The notes: generated by a model not told the origin, from the letters alone. DNA of 64,000 nt from Chloroflexota bacterium (GCA_021802825.1 JAJZRG010000012.1:19101-83100); one strand, 5' to 3'; positions 26,255 through 35,081 are shown, numbered from the stretch's first letter. A program made the numbers and translations.

Positions 26255-26604
26255 GTTCCCCGCACGCGCTCGGCAGCGCCACGGCGACGCGACACCGGAG
26301 CAGCCAGACCGGGACAAAGAGGTCGGTGCTGGCGGCTCGACTCCTCTCGCCCTGACCAGTACGCATGTTCTATTTGCCTCCGCGACTCTGGCGCGAAGCG
26401 GCGGTTCGGTTCCTACAAGAACCCTACGCGCGGACCGGTCACGGGGTCGACGCAATATGTGTACGCGTTTGCGTACGAACCCAGGCTCCATCAGTTGCGA
26501 CGGGGTGGCGACCGGCCCCGGCTGGTTAGCTGGCGCTAGACGGAGGGAGGGGCGCTGCGGCGCACTGGTGCGTCGACCCCTCCGCCCTCAATGCTCGCGG
26601 AGTA
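26255..26604. other. Intergenic region containing one copy of a 40-bp repeat
   Basis: 350 bp between the PIN toxin and the exported protein at 26605. No gene is supported. The repeat at 26309-26349 is described separately. Confidence 0.5.
26309..26349. repeat. 40-bp direct repeat, copy 1
   Basis: Begins CCGGGACAAAGAGGTCGGTG and ends in CTCCTCT. The 24 bases CCGGGACAAAG...CTGG are identical in the second copy at 29280-29319, and the rest differ at a few positions. The copies are 3.0 kb apart in direct orientation and bracket the amidase pseudogene and low-coding zone. Confidence 0.7.
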
Positions 26605-27123
26605 TCAGGGCTCGTAGCCGGGCGCGAACGCCCAGTCAAGCTGGCTCACTACCCATTGCCCGCCGACGCGATCGAGGACAAGGTGGTAGACCATCTCGGA
26701 CTCGGAGTAGTTGACGACCTTGCCACTCTGCATGTTGGCCAGCTTCTGGTGGGCCTGCAGATCGACCCTGACGGAGGTCGAGGTGCCGGACATGCCCAGG
26801 ACCCGCACATTCGAGAATTCGTTTGATCCCGGGTACATCTGGCCAGCCGCCGCATTCGCGCGCTGCTGGGCGATCATCGCCATCATCCCGTCGGCGGCCG
26901 CCCCTCGAAAACGCGGGTTGGAGGCCGCCGCGGCCGTGGCCGTCATGGAAGGGGTCCCCGCCGACACCGCATCATTCTGGTGGCTGAGCGCGTCCAGGGC
27001 GGCTGTTGTGACTTCGGACGGGTTGTAGGGGCTCGCCGATACGGCCATGACGCCGACGGCCGCGAGGGCGATGATCGCCAGTGCAGCGATGAAGCCCGCT
27101 CGAGCACCGCTTCGCCTGCTCAT
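26605..27123 (-). CDS. Secreted or membrane-anchored hypothetical protein
   Basis: 172 residues from ATG 27123 (AGGGGG upstream); ATG 27153 would add 10 residues. One hydrophobic segment (AGFIAALAIIALAAVGVMAVS) serves as signal or anchor. The exported part has a helical stretch with Ala/Met (FRGAAADGMMAMIAQQRANA) and a beta-rich C-terminal domain (SVRVDLQAHQKL, VYHLVLDRVGGQWVVSQLDW) that resembles NTF2-like/DUF4440-type substrate-free domains. Downstream of the amidase gene on the same strand, 54 bp away, so probably its operon partner. Function unknown. Confidence 0.7.
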   Translation of the reverse strand: MSRRSGARAGFIAALAIIALAAVGVMAVSASPYNPSEVTTAALDALSHQNDAVSAGTPSMTATAAAASNPRFRGAAADGMMAMIAQQRANAAAGQMYPGSNEFSNVRVLGMSGTSTSVRVDLQAHQKLANMQSGKVVNYSESEMVYHLVLDRVGGQWVVSQLDWAFAPGYEP

Positions 27124-27177
27124 ACTCTGTAACCCCCTGCTTGGATTGTGCATGCCTATGACGATCGGGCGCGCTGC

Positions 27178-27807
27178 CTAGGCGCGGAAGTGGAGAACCT
27201 CGATGTAGGTGTATTGCCAGTTCGCGTTGTAGCGATAGAGAGACCAGTACTCCTTGTGGCGAGGATTGCTGTGCGCGTCAACCAGTGCGCCCACGTCGCC
27301 GTAGTGCGTCGCCGTGCCGCTCGTGACTACGATGAGAGCCTCGTGCGGATCCGTGTCGAAGTTGCGGTCGCCCCGCCAGTCGTAGTAGACGATGTCCCCG
27401 GCGACTCCGCCGATCGAGTGCGTCGAGACGCCGTAGAACGTGTTGACGATGTACCCGCCGGGGTGCGTGTCGTTGAGGAAGAAGCCCCGGTTGTAGGCCA
27501 CGATGCGCCACGACAGGCTGTAGGCATGACCCGCGCCATACTCCGCGTACCAGGGGTTCGTTTGCGTGTAGCTCATTGGGACGCCACCCGCGAACGCCGA
27601 CTGAGAAACGAAGTTCGCGCAGTCGTTGTCGAACGTCTACCAGAACGTGTTGTGGGTGCTCCACCACTGCTCAGCGTAGTTGACCGCGTTTCCTCGCGTG
27701 TAGGCGCTCGCACTTCCGGCGAAGGCAAATTCCAGTGCAAGCGCAACGGTCACGGCCGTCCGGATCTGGCGCTTCGACGCGGCCCATAGGCGTAGCAAGA
27801 CGCTCAT
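27178..27807 (-). pseudogene. Secreted amidase-domain (Amidase_6) protein interrupted by an in-frame amber codon
   Basis: One frame from ATG 27807 encodes a signal peptide (QIRTAVTVALALEFAFAGSA) followed by YTRGNAVNYAEQWWSTHN, the start of the Amidase_6 fold. A TAG at 27637-27639 then occurs in frame (after NTFW). The same frame resumes with TFDNDCANFVSQSAFAGG, the conserved NDCANFVSQ active-site Cys motif, and continues to HSIGGVAGDIVYYDW (catalytic His) and a normal end. Only one stop separates complete halves and no frame change is needed. It is a recent nonsense mutation, a sequencing error, or amber readthrough. If functional it would be a papain-like cell-wall hydrolase. Confidence 0.8.
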
Positions 27808-27829
27808 TGCTCGGACACCCCCTTCATGC

Positions 27830-29279
27830 ACCACTCCACCCCGACGGTGCGTCTTGGCACGGGTCGTGCCAAGCCGCCAACACCACTGGGCGGCAAGACT
27901 GAACTCGCCGAGAGGATCGGTAAGATGCAGATGGCCCGTCACAGGCGGGCCATCTGGGCCGAAGGCTGCGCCACGCTGGCTGCCGCGGCCAGGGCCAGAG
28001 GTTCACACCCTCAAGGCGTCGTACCCCCGGTTGTCTTGGGCGCACTCGTTCCTGCGATCCGGAGTCTGCCCCGAAACTGGCGGAAAGACCGAGGACAGTC
28101 AGACGTAACTGCGCGGATCGGCGGTCGGCTCCTCGACGCTTCCGCGTCGCGAGTAAGGGCCAGCCGCGTGATGTACGCCCGCCTGGCCGCGTCGGCACGG
28201 CGGAGGCGCTCACGGCCTGGGAGACGATGATCCGGGTCGACCTGGTCCACGAAGCGGATGTTGAACGCGACACGAGCGGCCATGGTCGTTTCGCGCGGGT
28301 CGTGGCGCGCGTGGAGCATGAACGCAGCCATCCGAGCGCATGACACGCTCGCTGGGGGACAGGGCTTCGCGCCTCGTCGAACCGCCTCGGCGATGCCCTC
28401 GCCGTCCGCAGCCGCATGATCCTTCCTGTGTCGCATGGGCGTCGGAAGTCCGAGCGATCGGGGACGCCGGGCGCGGGCGCAGATTCGGGAACCAGTGACC
28501 TCACGCGCGCCGCTGGCGTCAGGCCTCGGGACTGGGCACCCAATCGCCCCATGGCCGACACAAGGGCCTCCAGGCCCTCAGTCAACGCCAGATGCGTACG
28601 CAACTGTGGACGCGCCGCTGCCCCGGCAGATGGCCGCAGCGTGTCGGCTCGCCTACGACTTGGCCCGCGACGCTCTGGTACGCCCGTCCTCACCATCAGC
28701 GGGCCTGACTTCCCGGATCGGGTCGATACTGCCATGGCTTCCGCACGGGGATCCTGCGGGCCATCCGCGCTCTGGACGGCCCGCCGCGCCACGCGATCAC
28801 GCCGAGGCCGCCTCGGACAGGCTCGCGCCCTTCGCGAGGTTCGCCCGCGTGGAGCTGTACGTCACGGCCCGCGCACTGTGGGACGAGGCCCTCCAGCTCA
28901 CATCGGTCGCCCGAGGTCGGCCTGCTCATCACCGGCGCCAACGTGCCCGCGGCGGAGCTCGAGGCCCTGCGCGCGGCGGGCCGGGAGATCCAGCTCGCTC
29001 CTCCCGAGCCGCCGGCCGCGAGCCCGGAGGCGGTGCGCGCGCGAGGTTCTGGCTTAGACAACCTTCACCTCCGGTAGCGGGCGTCTGGCCGAGGACAATG
29101 CCGAGCAAGTCGCGCAGATCCGGACGATCCTCGAGGTCCCCATTCTCTCGGGCCTCCAGCTCGTGCTGGCGGGCGTCGAGACGATGCTCGGGCGGGGATG
29201 ACCCTGGCGGCGAGCACCTAGGCGGCGCCTCGGGCAGCGCCGGCCGGTCTGACCACGCGGATCGCCAGGGGCCATCTCA
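27830..29279. other. Low-coding, decayed stretch
   Basis: 1.45 kb in which frames on both strands overlap without a convincing full gene. Short protein-like fragments remain. On the plus strand at 28910-29075 a segment reads GLLITGANVPAAELEALRAA; at 29070-29201 another reads QVAQIRTILEVPILSGLQLV and ends at a stop. On the minus strand near 28170-28300 a third reads VAFNIRFVDQVDP. These look like eroded pieces of genes I cannot identify. No transposase is visible. Confidence 0.5.
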
Positions 29280-29319
29280 CCGGGACAAAGAGGTCGGTGC
29301 TGGAGGTTTCACTCCTCTT
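29280..29319. repeat. 40-bp direct repeat, copy 2
   Basis: Second copy of the element at 26309-26349, starting CCGGGACAAAGAGGTCGGTG, at the end of the decayed stretch. Confidence 0.7.
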
Positions 29320-29578
29320 GAACCACCGACATCACCTCCCCAAGGCTCGTGATCGACCAGCCTGAATGCCGAGCCTGTCGACGAGTCGCTCTGGCGCGGG
29401 CAACGGCGTCGCTGCTGTGCGCGAGGTCCAAGGATCGCCGGCACTCGGCGCAGTGCCGCGCTGGCCAGCGACCTGCGTCCACCACTTCGTGGCACCGGGA
29501 GTACGCGAGCAGCACGCCTCGAGCCAGCCGCGAGATCGACGGGGGGAGGGGAGCGGGACCTGGCTCGAAACGCCCCAA
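29309..29578 (-). pseudogene. Degenerate paralogue of the zinc-ribbon gene
   Basis: 89-residue frame whose C-terminal half aligns with the small protein at 7589-7903: ARHCAECRRSL versus QRHCADCRALL, and AVARARATRRQAR versus AVARARARSRARN. In place of CACCH it has YSRCH, so one or two of the four Cys are lost, and the amino-terminal half is in a different frame. Probably a decayed copy carried by the dispersed repeat. Confidence 0.55.
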
Positions 29579-29638
29579 CCCCTCGCCGATTCAGTAGACG
29601 ACCAGCTACCCGCACCCGCCGGGGCCAGTCATTTCTGG
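29391..29638 (-). repeat. Dispersed repeat, copy B
   Basis: Diverged copy (roughly three quarters identical by eye, with small indels) of 7620-7860, same orientation. It begins CCAGAAAT on the minus strand and ends GCCCGCGCCAG. Immediately beside the 40-bp repeat copy 2. Confidence 0.7.
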
Positions 29639-29833
29639 CTCCGAGTTCCCGCGGCCGGCTCTGAGCACGGATTGGCTCCGCGGCGCGTCGTGGTGGCTCT
29701 GTCGAGGTCCGGGATCCAGCGATGGCTCGTGCGGAGGGACCTCCGCGTCGTCGATCCCGGCGCGCCGGCCATGCCCGCACGCCACGCGACGCGCCCGGCC
29801 GAGGGCCAGAAGGCCCGGCGCAGTTCGCCGAGC

Positions 29834-32800
29834 TCACGCGGGTCGCGGAGTCACGCCAGAGGCTCCCGCCGCTGGGGCGGGAGGGAGTGCCTCGAGGGCG
29901 AGAGCCAGCGCGTCGGCGATCGACAGGACCTCGCCGAACCGCCACTCCGCGTCGAACGCGACGGCATCGAGCTGGCGCCGAACCCTGGCCGCGGTCTCGT
30001 CGGTGATCCCCGCCACCAGCGCACGCCGACCGCCGATCTCCTGACGCAGCGTGGACAGGCTTGCGAGCAGCCGGAGGGCGGCGCCCGGTTTCCCCGTCAT
30101 GGCCAGGACGCGTGCGGCCCGGGCCAGGTCGACGGCGCTGTCGAGATGATCGCCCTGCTCAGCATGGATTCGCAGGCTCTCCCGAAGCATCCACAGTGAG
30201 TCGCTGAGGCGACCCTCGTCGTACGCATGGGTGCCGAGTGTGCCCAGGAAGCTGGCCTCGAGACGCGGGTTGTGCGCGGCGCGAGCGAGCCGGAGCGAGT
30301 CCGCCAGCAGGGCCGCTGCACGCGCCCGATCACCAGAGTCCTCGAGGCTGCTGGCCAGGCTCCGCGTGGCCAGCAGCGCGGAGTGCTCGTCAGCCAGCTC
30401 GCGGAACACCCGGATGCTGTCCTCGAACAGCGCCTGTGCCCGCGGCGTGTCGCCCGCGGCGTCGGTGGCGTTGCCGAGCATGAACCCGCAGTACGCGGCG
30501 CTCCATCGATCGCCGAGCGATCGATGGAGCGACAGGCCCTCCTGTGCCCGGCGCATGGCGGCGTTCGTATCCCCGAGGTTCATGGCCATCACGGCCGCGC
30601 CGATGAGCGCCTTGCCCCTCGCCGGCGTCGGCCGCGGATCTCGCTCCAGGGCGGCCTCAAGCCGCGAGCGGCCCTCGCTCAGGTGCCCGCGGAGGTACCA
30701 GAAGCGCCACAGCGCGCCGGCCAGCGCCTGCTGTGCCTCGGCGTCACCTTCCGCCGCAAGGTGGCCCAGCGCCGCGCGCAGGTTGTCGAGGTTGATCTCG
30801 AGGCGGTCGAGCCACCCGCCGGGGTCTCCGCGCAGGTGTGGCTCGGCGCGCTCGGCGAGTGAGAGGAAATGGCCGGCGTGGCGGCCGCGCACCTCCCGGG
30901 CCGATCCGCCCTCGAGGAGCAGCTCCGCGGCGAAGCCACGGATCGTGTCCAGCATCGAGAACCTGGGGCGCTGCACGTCGCCGCCGGCGCGGACCAGGCT
31001 CAGGTCCACGAGGCTTGCCAAAGCCCGGACGACGTCGATGCCGTCGCCACACACCGCTTCGACCGCCTCCAGGTCAGCGCCGCCGGCGAAGACGGCCAGT
31101 CGCTCGAAGAGTCGACGTTCGCGCTCCTCGAGCAGGTCGTAACTCCAGGCGATCGTCGCGCGCAGGTTCTCGTGTCGGGGTGAGGCCGCTCGCAGCCCGG
31201 CGTCGAGCAGCTCGAGGCGGTGGTCCAGGCGCTCAGTGAACGCCGCCGGCGGGAGCACTGCCACCCGGGACGCGGCCAGCTCGATCGCGAGCGGGAGGCC
31301 GTCGAGGGAGACGCACAGCTCGGCGACCGCCCGGGCATTGGCGGCGTTCACCGCGAACTCCGGTCGCAGGGCGCGGGCGCGGTCCGTGAACAGCACCACC
31401 GAGTCGAATGCCATGAGGCGAGCCGGGTCGTCGATGTCGGGAGGGGTCGCGAGCGGCCCGATCCCGTAGACCCGCTCGCCCGGGATCTGGAGCGGGGCCC
31501 GGCTCGTGACGAGGAACCGGACGAGCGGGGATTCCCGCGCCAGCCGACCGATGGCCGGCGCGGCGGCCAGCAGGTGCTCGAAGTTGTCGAGCACCAGCAG
31601 CAGCTCGAGGTCCTCCAGCTCAACCGGTCTTCCCCGCACGGCGGTCGCGCTCGTCCTGCCAGTGTCCAGGGCGCGGGAGACGGTTGGCCCCACGAGCGAC
31701 GCGTCAGCGAGCGGCGCAAGCTCGACCAGGCGGATCCCGTCTGGGAACCGATCCACCAGCTCGGCTGCGGCGTGCAGCGCGAGCCTCGTCTTGCCGGTCC
31801 CCCCGGGACCCGTGAGCGTCACGATCCGCTCGGCGCCGCTGGCCACCAGTTCCGCGATCGCGTCGGTTTCCAGTTCCCGACCGACGAGGGATGTTGGCTG
31901 CGGCGGCAGGCTGACCCCCCTTACCTCGAGGCTGAGGATCGGCGGGTAGCGCGACGGTCGGCGGGGATCGTCCAGCTGGTACACATGTCGCGCCGGGGCC
32001 AAATCCGTGAGGAGGTGCTCTCCGAGGTCGACGATCCCGAGGTCGCGGCGAGCCGTGTCCTCGAGCAGGCGGCGGGTTGCCCCCGAGACCAGAGTCTGGC
32101 CCGGGTGGGCGGCTCGGCGGAGATGGCCGGCGCTGCGCGCGCCGGGTTCCCGGCGCCACTCGCCACGCCCGGATGCTGCGGCCGAGTCCAGACCGATGCG
32201 CGGTCGGGCGTCGAGATGCCGCGTCGCCGCCTGCATGTCGAGGGCGGCGTCGGCGGCATCCGAGGAGCGACGGAAGGCCGCCGTGAGGGGGTCCTCGGCG
32301 ATCAGGACGCCGTGGTGGCGTGGGACGACCGCTCGCAGGGATTGGCTGCCCTCGACGTGCGCGCCACGCCGCGATTGTCCGTGTCGGTGTAGCGGGGCGA
32401 GATCGGCTGACAGGAACGTCAAGATCGAGCCCGGTGCGGGAGGCTCGATCGCGATCGCGGGTCCCGGCGCCTCGAGGCCAGGGTCCTGCTCGAGGATCTG
32501 GCGCTCGAGACGTTGCAGGGACGGGCTTGGGTCGATCCCGAGTTCGTCAGCCAGTGCCCGTCTGCCCTGCTGGGCGACCTGCAGCGCATCCGCCTGCCTG
32601 CTCGCGCGGTACAAGGCGAGCATCAGCTGCTCTCGGAGCCGTTCCCGAAGAGGGTGCTCGCCGAGCATCTGCTGGAGTTCGGGAATCAGCTCCTCGTGCC
32701 GGCCCAGCGTCAGGTCGGCCGTTGCCTTCTGCTCGAGGATGTCCAGCTGGAGGTCCTCCAAACGGGCCACCGGCCCGGCGAGGTCGGCGCCGCCCAGGCG

Positions 32801-33199
32801 CAGGTCGGCCAGGGGCTCCCCGCGGAACAGCGCGAGGGCCGCGGCCAGGCGCTCGGACTGCTGGAGGGGCGCTGCCGTTCGCGCACCCGCCGCGAGGCTC
32901 TCGACGCGATGGACATCGACATCGTCGTCCGGATGCAGCTGGAGTCGATAGCCCGGCGCGACCGTCTCGAGTCGCGAGCCGAGCAGCTTCCGCAGCGCTG
33001 AGATGTAGCCGTGCAGCGCGGTGCGTGCGGTCGGCGGCGGCTCTCCGCCCCACAGCAGCTCGATCAGCTCGTCGGTCGGGACGACCTCACCGGCGCGGAG
33101 CAGGAGAATCGCAAGCAGGGCGCGCGGCTTCGGCCGAGCGGGCGCGAGCTCCGCCCCGCCGTCCTCCACCTCAAGCCTGCCGAGGAGACGGAACTGCAT
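29834..33199 (-). CDS. AfsR/SARP-type regulator with degenerate cyclase-like domain and NB-ARC ATPase
   Basis: 1121 residues. Residues 1-95: OmpR-like winged helix of SARP regulators (FRLLGRLEVEDGG, LLAILLLRAGEVVPTDELIE). Residues 96-250: bacterial transcriptional activation domain (ADELGIDPSPSLQRLE). Residues about 265-425: a remnant of a class III nucleotidyl-cyclase domain (ILTFLSADLAPLHRHG in place of the usual LFTDIEGST, TLVSGATRRLLED, DLGEHLLTDL); the metal-binding Asp pair is not preserved. Residues 445 onward: ATPase with Walker A GPGGTGKT and LLLVLDNFEHL, then TPR-like repeats. Divergent from a small LuxR-type gene and a secreted protein, its probable targets. Confidence 0.92.
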   Translation of the reverse strand: MQFRLLGRLEVEDGGAELAPARPKPRALLAILLLRAGEVVPTDELIELLWGGEPPPTARTALHGYISALRKLLGSRLETVAPGYRLQLHPDDDVDVHRVESLAAGARTAAPLQQSERLAAALALFRGEPLADLRLGGADLAGPVARLEDLQLDILEQKATADLTLGRHEELIPELQQMLGEHPLRERLREQLMLALYRASRQADALQVAQQGRRALADELGIDPSPSLQRLERQILEQDPGLEAPGPAIAIEPPAPGSILTFLSADLAPLHRHGQSRRGAHVEGSQSLRAVVPRHHGVLIAEDPLTAAFRRSSDAADAALDMQAATRHLDARPRIGLDSAAASGRGEWRREPGARSAGHLRRAAHPGQTLVSGATRRLLEDTARRDLGIVDLGEHLLTDLAPARHVYQLDDPRRPSRYPPILSLEVRGVSLPPQPTSLVGRELETDAIAELVASGAERIVTLTGPGGTGKTRLALHAAAELVDRFPDGIRLVELAPLADASLVGPTVSRALDTGRTSATAVRGRPVELEDLELLLVLDNFEHLLAAAPAIGRLARESPLVRFLVTSRAPLQIPGERVYGIGPLATPPDIDDPARLMAFDSVVLFTDRARALRPEFAVNAANARAVAELCVSLDGLPLAIELAASRVAVLPPAAFTERLDHRLELLDAGLRAASPRHENLRATIAWSYDLLEERERRLFERLAVFAGGADLEAVEAVCGDGIDVVRALASLVDLSLVRAGGDVQRPRFSMLDTIRGFAAELLLEGGSAREVRGRHAGHFLSLAERAEPHLRGDPGGWLDRLEINLDNLRAALGHLAAEGDAEAQQALAGALWRFWYLRGHLSEGRSRLEAALERDPRPTPARGKALIGAAVMAMNLGDTNAAMRRAQEGLSLHRSLGDRWSAAYCGFMLGNATDAAGDTPRAQALFEDSIRVFRELADEHSALLATRSLASSLEDSGDRARAAALLADSLRLARAAHNPRLEASFLGTLGTHAYDEGRLSDSLWMLRESLRIHAEQGDHLDSAVDLARAARVLAMTGKPGAALRLLASLSTLRQEIGGRRALVAGITDETAARVRRQLDAVAFDAEWRFGEVLSIADALALALEALPPAPAAGASGVTPRPA

Positions 33200-33285
33200 A
33201 TGGCGCCATTCTCACATCGGTGTCACGCGTGTTAGCGCCGCCTCAGGTTCGCGTTAGTCCCCGGCCCCAGGGTTCGGATGCGGCG

Positions 33286-33387
33286 ATGGTCCCCTCGGCG
33301 CCAGACCGCGCCAAGGCCATCCCGGTCTCGGAGGAGGTGCGAATGCGACTCGACGCCTGGCATCGACTGGCGGACGGGGCCGCCTGA
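33286..33387 (+). CDS. Possible short ORF upstream of the small LuxR-type gene
   Basis: 33 codons from ATG 33286, or 14 codons from ATG 33343, where a perfect GGAGGTG stands 5-6 bp upstream. The peptide (EEVRMRLDAWHRLADGAA) has the composition of real helix, and its stop is 15 bp before the next gene. It could be a leader peptide or the first gene of that operon. Weakly supported. Confidence 0.3.
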   Translation: MVPSAPDRAKAIPVSEEVRMRLDAWHRLADGAA

Positions 33388-33402
33388 CCCGCGCAGGCGG
33401 AC

Positions 33403-33681
33403 ATGACATTGACGGGGCAGGTGGCCGACGTGCCGATCTCGGATCTATCGCTGATCGAGGAGCGCATCGTGCGACTCATCCTCGCCGGGCGAGGCATCGC
33501 CGAGATCGCAGAAGAGCTCGGAACCGATCGCCGACTCGTCATCTGGCACATCGACCGAGCCATGGGAAAGCTCGGGAAAGCCAGGGCGGTGCACTCCCGG
33601 CTCAGGCGAGCGTTGTCGGCCGAGCCATCCCTGGTGCGACCGGACACCCAAGCCCACGTCGCAGACCGCCGTGCGCCCTGA
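33403..33681 (+). CDS. Small LuxR/GerE-type helix-turn-helix protein
   Basis: 92 residues. SLIEERIVRLILAGRGIAEI then ELGTDRRLVIWHIDRAMGKLG is a LuxR-type tetrahelical DNA-binding domain with no receiver or ATPase attached. Stand-alone GerE-like proteins act as transcription factors. Divergent from the SARP regulator, 152 bp before a secreted protein. Confidence 0.75.
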   Translation: MTLTGQVADVPISDLSLIEERIVRLILAGRGIAEIAEELGTDRRLVIWHIDRAMGKLGKARAVHSRLRRALSAEPSLVRPDTQAHVADRRAP

Positions 33682-33832
33682 CCTATCGACTGGAAGCGAG
33701 GTGCTTGGTGGAAGGGGTGGCCCCGAGCGCGGGGCTCCACGCCCGATCTCGTCGAGCGGCCCCGACCGGCGCCAGGCGCCGATAGTCGTCGGCGCTTGAG
33801 GGCGCCGGTGCAAGAGAGACAAGGAGAATGGG

Positions 33833-34081
33833 ATGAATCGAACGTCTAGGCGGCGCCGGCTGGCGCTCACGACCGGCCTCGTGGCGATTTGCCTCGGCGT
33901 CTTCGCCGGGACTGCGTCGGCGGCCCCGAACCCAACCCCGAATGGGTACTGCGGAGCGCTGAACATGGTTCAGTCGTGGGGTGTCGGAGCCCAGGGCGGC
34001 ATGGCGAACGCGATGTCGCGCGACAACGAGAACGGCAACGCTGGCATGTTCACCGCGGTCGGCAACTCGAGCTGCTCCTGA
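33833..34081 (+). CDS. Small secreted protein
   Basis: 82 residues with AAGGAGA upstream of ATG 33833. Signal peptide (RRRLALTTGLVAICLGVFAG, cleavage near TASA-AP). The mature part of about 53 residues is Asn/Gly/Met-rich with two Cys (YCGALNMV and the penultimate residue). Same layout as the secreted proteins at 9482 and 18589: short, Asn/Gly-rich, one early and one terminal Cys. Confidence 0.75.
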   Translation: MNRTSRRRRLALTTGLVAICLGVFAGTASAAPNPTPNGYCGALNMVQSWGVGAQGGMANAMSRDNENGNAGMFTAVGNSSCS

Positions 34082-34113
34082 CGGGAGCCTCGCGCCCGTC
34101 CGCCGACTGATGG

Positions 34114-34146
34114 CCCGGCCGACCCTCATCGCGTGGGTCGGCCGGG
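34114..34146 (+). terminator. Hairpin after the secreted protein gene
   Basis: CCCGGCCGACCC (34114-34125), 9-base loop, GGGTCGGCCGGG (34135-34146): a perfect 12-bp stem 33 bp after the stop, followed only by a short T-run. Confidence 0.7.
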
Positions 34147-34337
34147 TTCAGGTGCGCCACGCCCGGCGTGTGGGCGGTCCAGTTGGGGGAGCCGGGATGC
34201 CTCGACGAACGGCGTGGTGGCCGCGGAGGCCCCAGCGCCGCCTGGGGCCGTGCCACCCGGCGTCACAGAAGAGGCCCGCGTTGACGCGGGCGCAAACCCT
34301 CGGGCCCGGGGCGCCCGCCGGTTGATAGCCTTGGGGC

Positions 34338-35009
34338 GTGCCCAGACCGTCTCGCCGGTTCGACGCCGTGCTGTTCGACATGGATGGCGTGCTCGTGGAC
34401 AGCGGGCACCGCTGGAACGAGGTGCGGGCCGCGTATGCCGCGGCCCGCGGCCAGTCCTGGGATGTCGATGCCGAGCACGCTGTCATGGGCGCGAACTCGA
34501 TCCAGTGGGCGACGTTCATGCGCGACCGGCTCGCGCTCGACGGCGTGCCCGTGGACCGGATCCTGGCCGAGGTGGTGGCAGGCGTCGTGAGCGGGTTCCG
34601 GGAGGGCAGCGTGCCCGTGATCCCCGGTGCCCCGGAGGCGGTGCGCAGGATCGCCACGCGCTGGCCGGTTGCCATCGCCTCCTCGTCGCACCCCGAGGTC
34701 ATCGCCGCGGCGCTGGACCTCCTGGGCCTCCGCGATGTGCTCGGCGCGGTGGTCTCGTCCGATGAGGTCGCACACGGCAAGCCCGAGCCCGATGTCTACC
34801 GGCTCGCCGCCGGGCGGCTGGGGGTAGCGGCGGAGCGGTGCCTCATCGTGGAGGACTCGACGAACGGCATCCTCGCGGGCAAGGCTGCCGGGGCGTACGT
34901 CGTCCTGATCCCGAACCCGACCACGCTGCCCGCCCCGCACGCGGTCAGCGCCGCCGATGCGACCATCGAGCGGATCGAGGACCTCGACCCGGACGCGCTC
35001 CCCACCTGA
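34338..35009 (+). CDS. HAD-superfamily hydrolase (beta-phosphoglucomutase-like)
   Basis: 223 residues from GTG 34338. HAD motif I FDMDGVLVDS (nucleophile Asp14, acid Asp16), motif II ASSSH (residues 115-119), motif III Lys in HGKPEPD, motif IV VEDSTNGI. The alpha-helical cap between motifs I and II puts it in subfamily IA, with phosphoglycolate phosphatase and beta-phosphoglucomutase. Substrate not determinable. The next gene is 72 bp downstream on the same strand. Confidence 0.92.
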   Translation: MPRPSRRFDAVLFDMDGVLVDSGHRWNEVRAAYAAARGQSWDVDAEHAVMGANSIQWATFMRDRLALDGVPVDRILAEVVAGVVSGFREGSVPVIPGAPEAVRRIATRWPVAIASSSHPEVIAAALDLLGLRDVLGAVVSSDEVAHGKPEPDVYRLAAGRLGVAAERCLIVEDSTNGILAGKAAGAYVVLIPNPTTLPAPHAVSAADATIERIEDLDPDALPT

Positions 35010-35081
35010 GCCCGCACACGCCGGCCCCCGCCTCCGCTCGTTCCGCCCTCCTCAGGCATCCGCCCGCGCCATACTCAACCC

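Noticed and set aside
26309..26370. tRNA-like 3' end (GGCTCGACTCC followed by CCA)
   Set aside because: No acceptor, D or anticodon arms can be folded upstream, and the same sequence recurs at 29280 without a CCA end, so it is treated as a repeat.
27824..28792. 322-residue minus-strand frame
   Set aside because: Arg/Ser/Pro-rich with no secondary-structure pattern; overlaps other fragments in different frames.
28435..29352. 305-residue plus-strand frame in the decayed stretch
   Set aside because: Composition shifts abruptly along it, it has no motif, and better protein-like pieces occur in other frames, so no intact gene is claimed.
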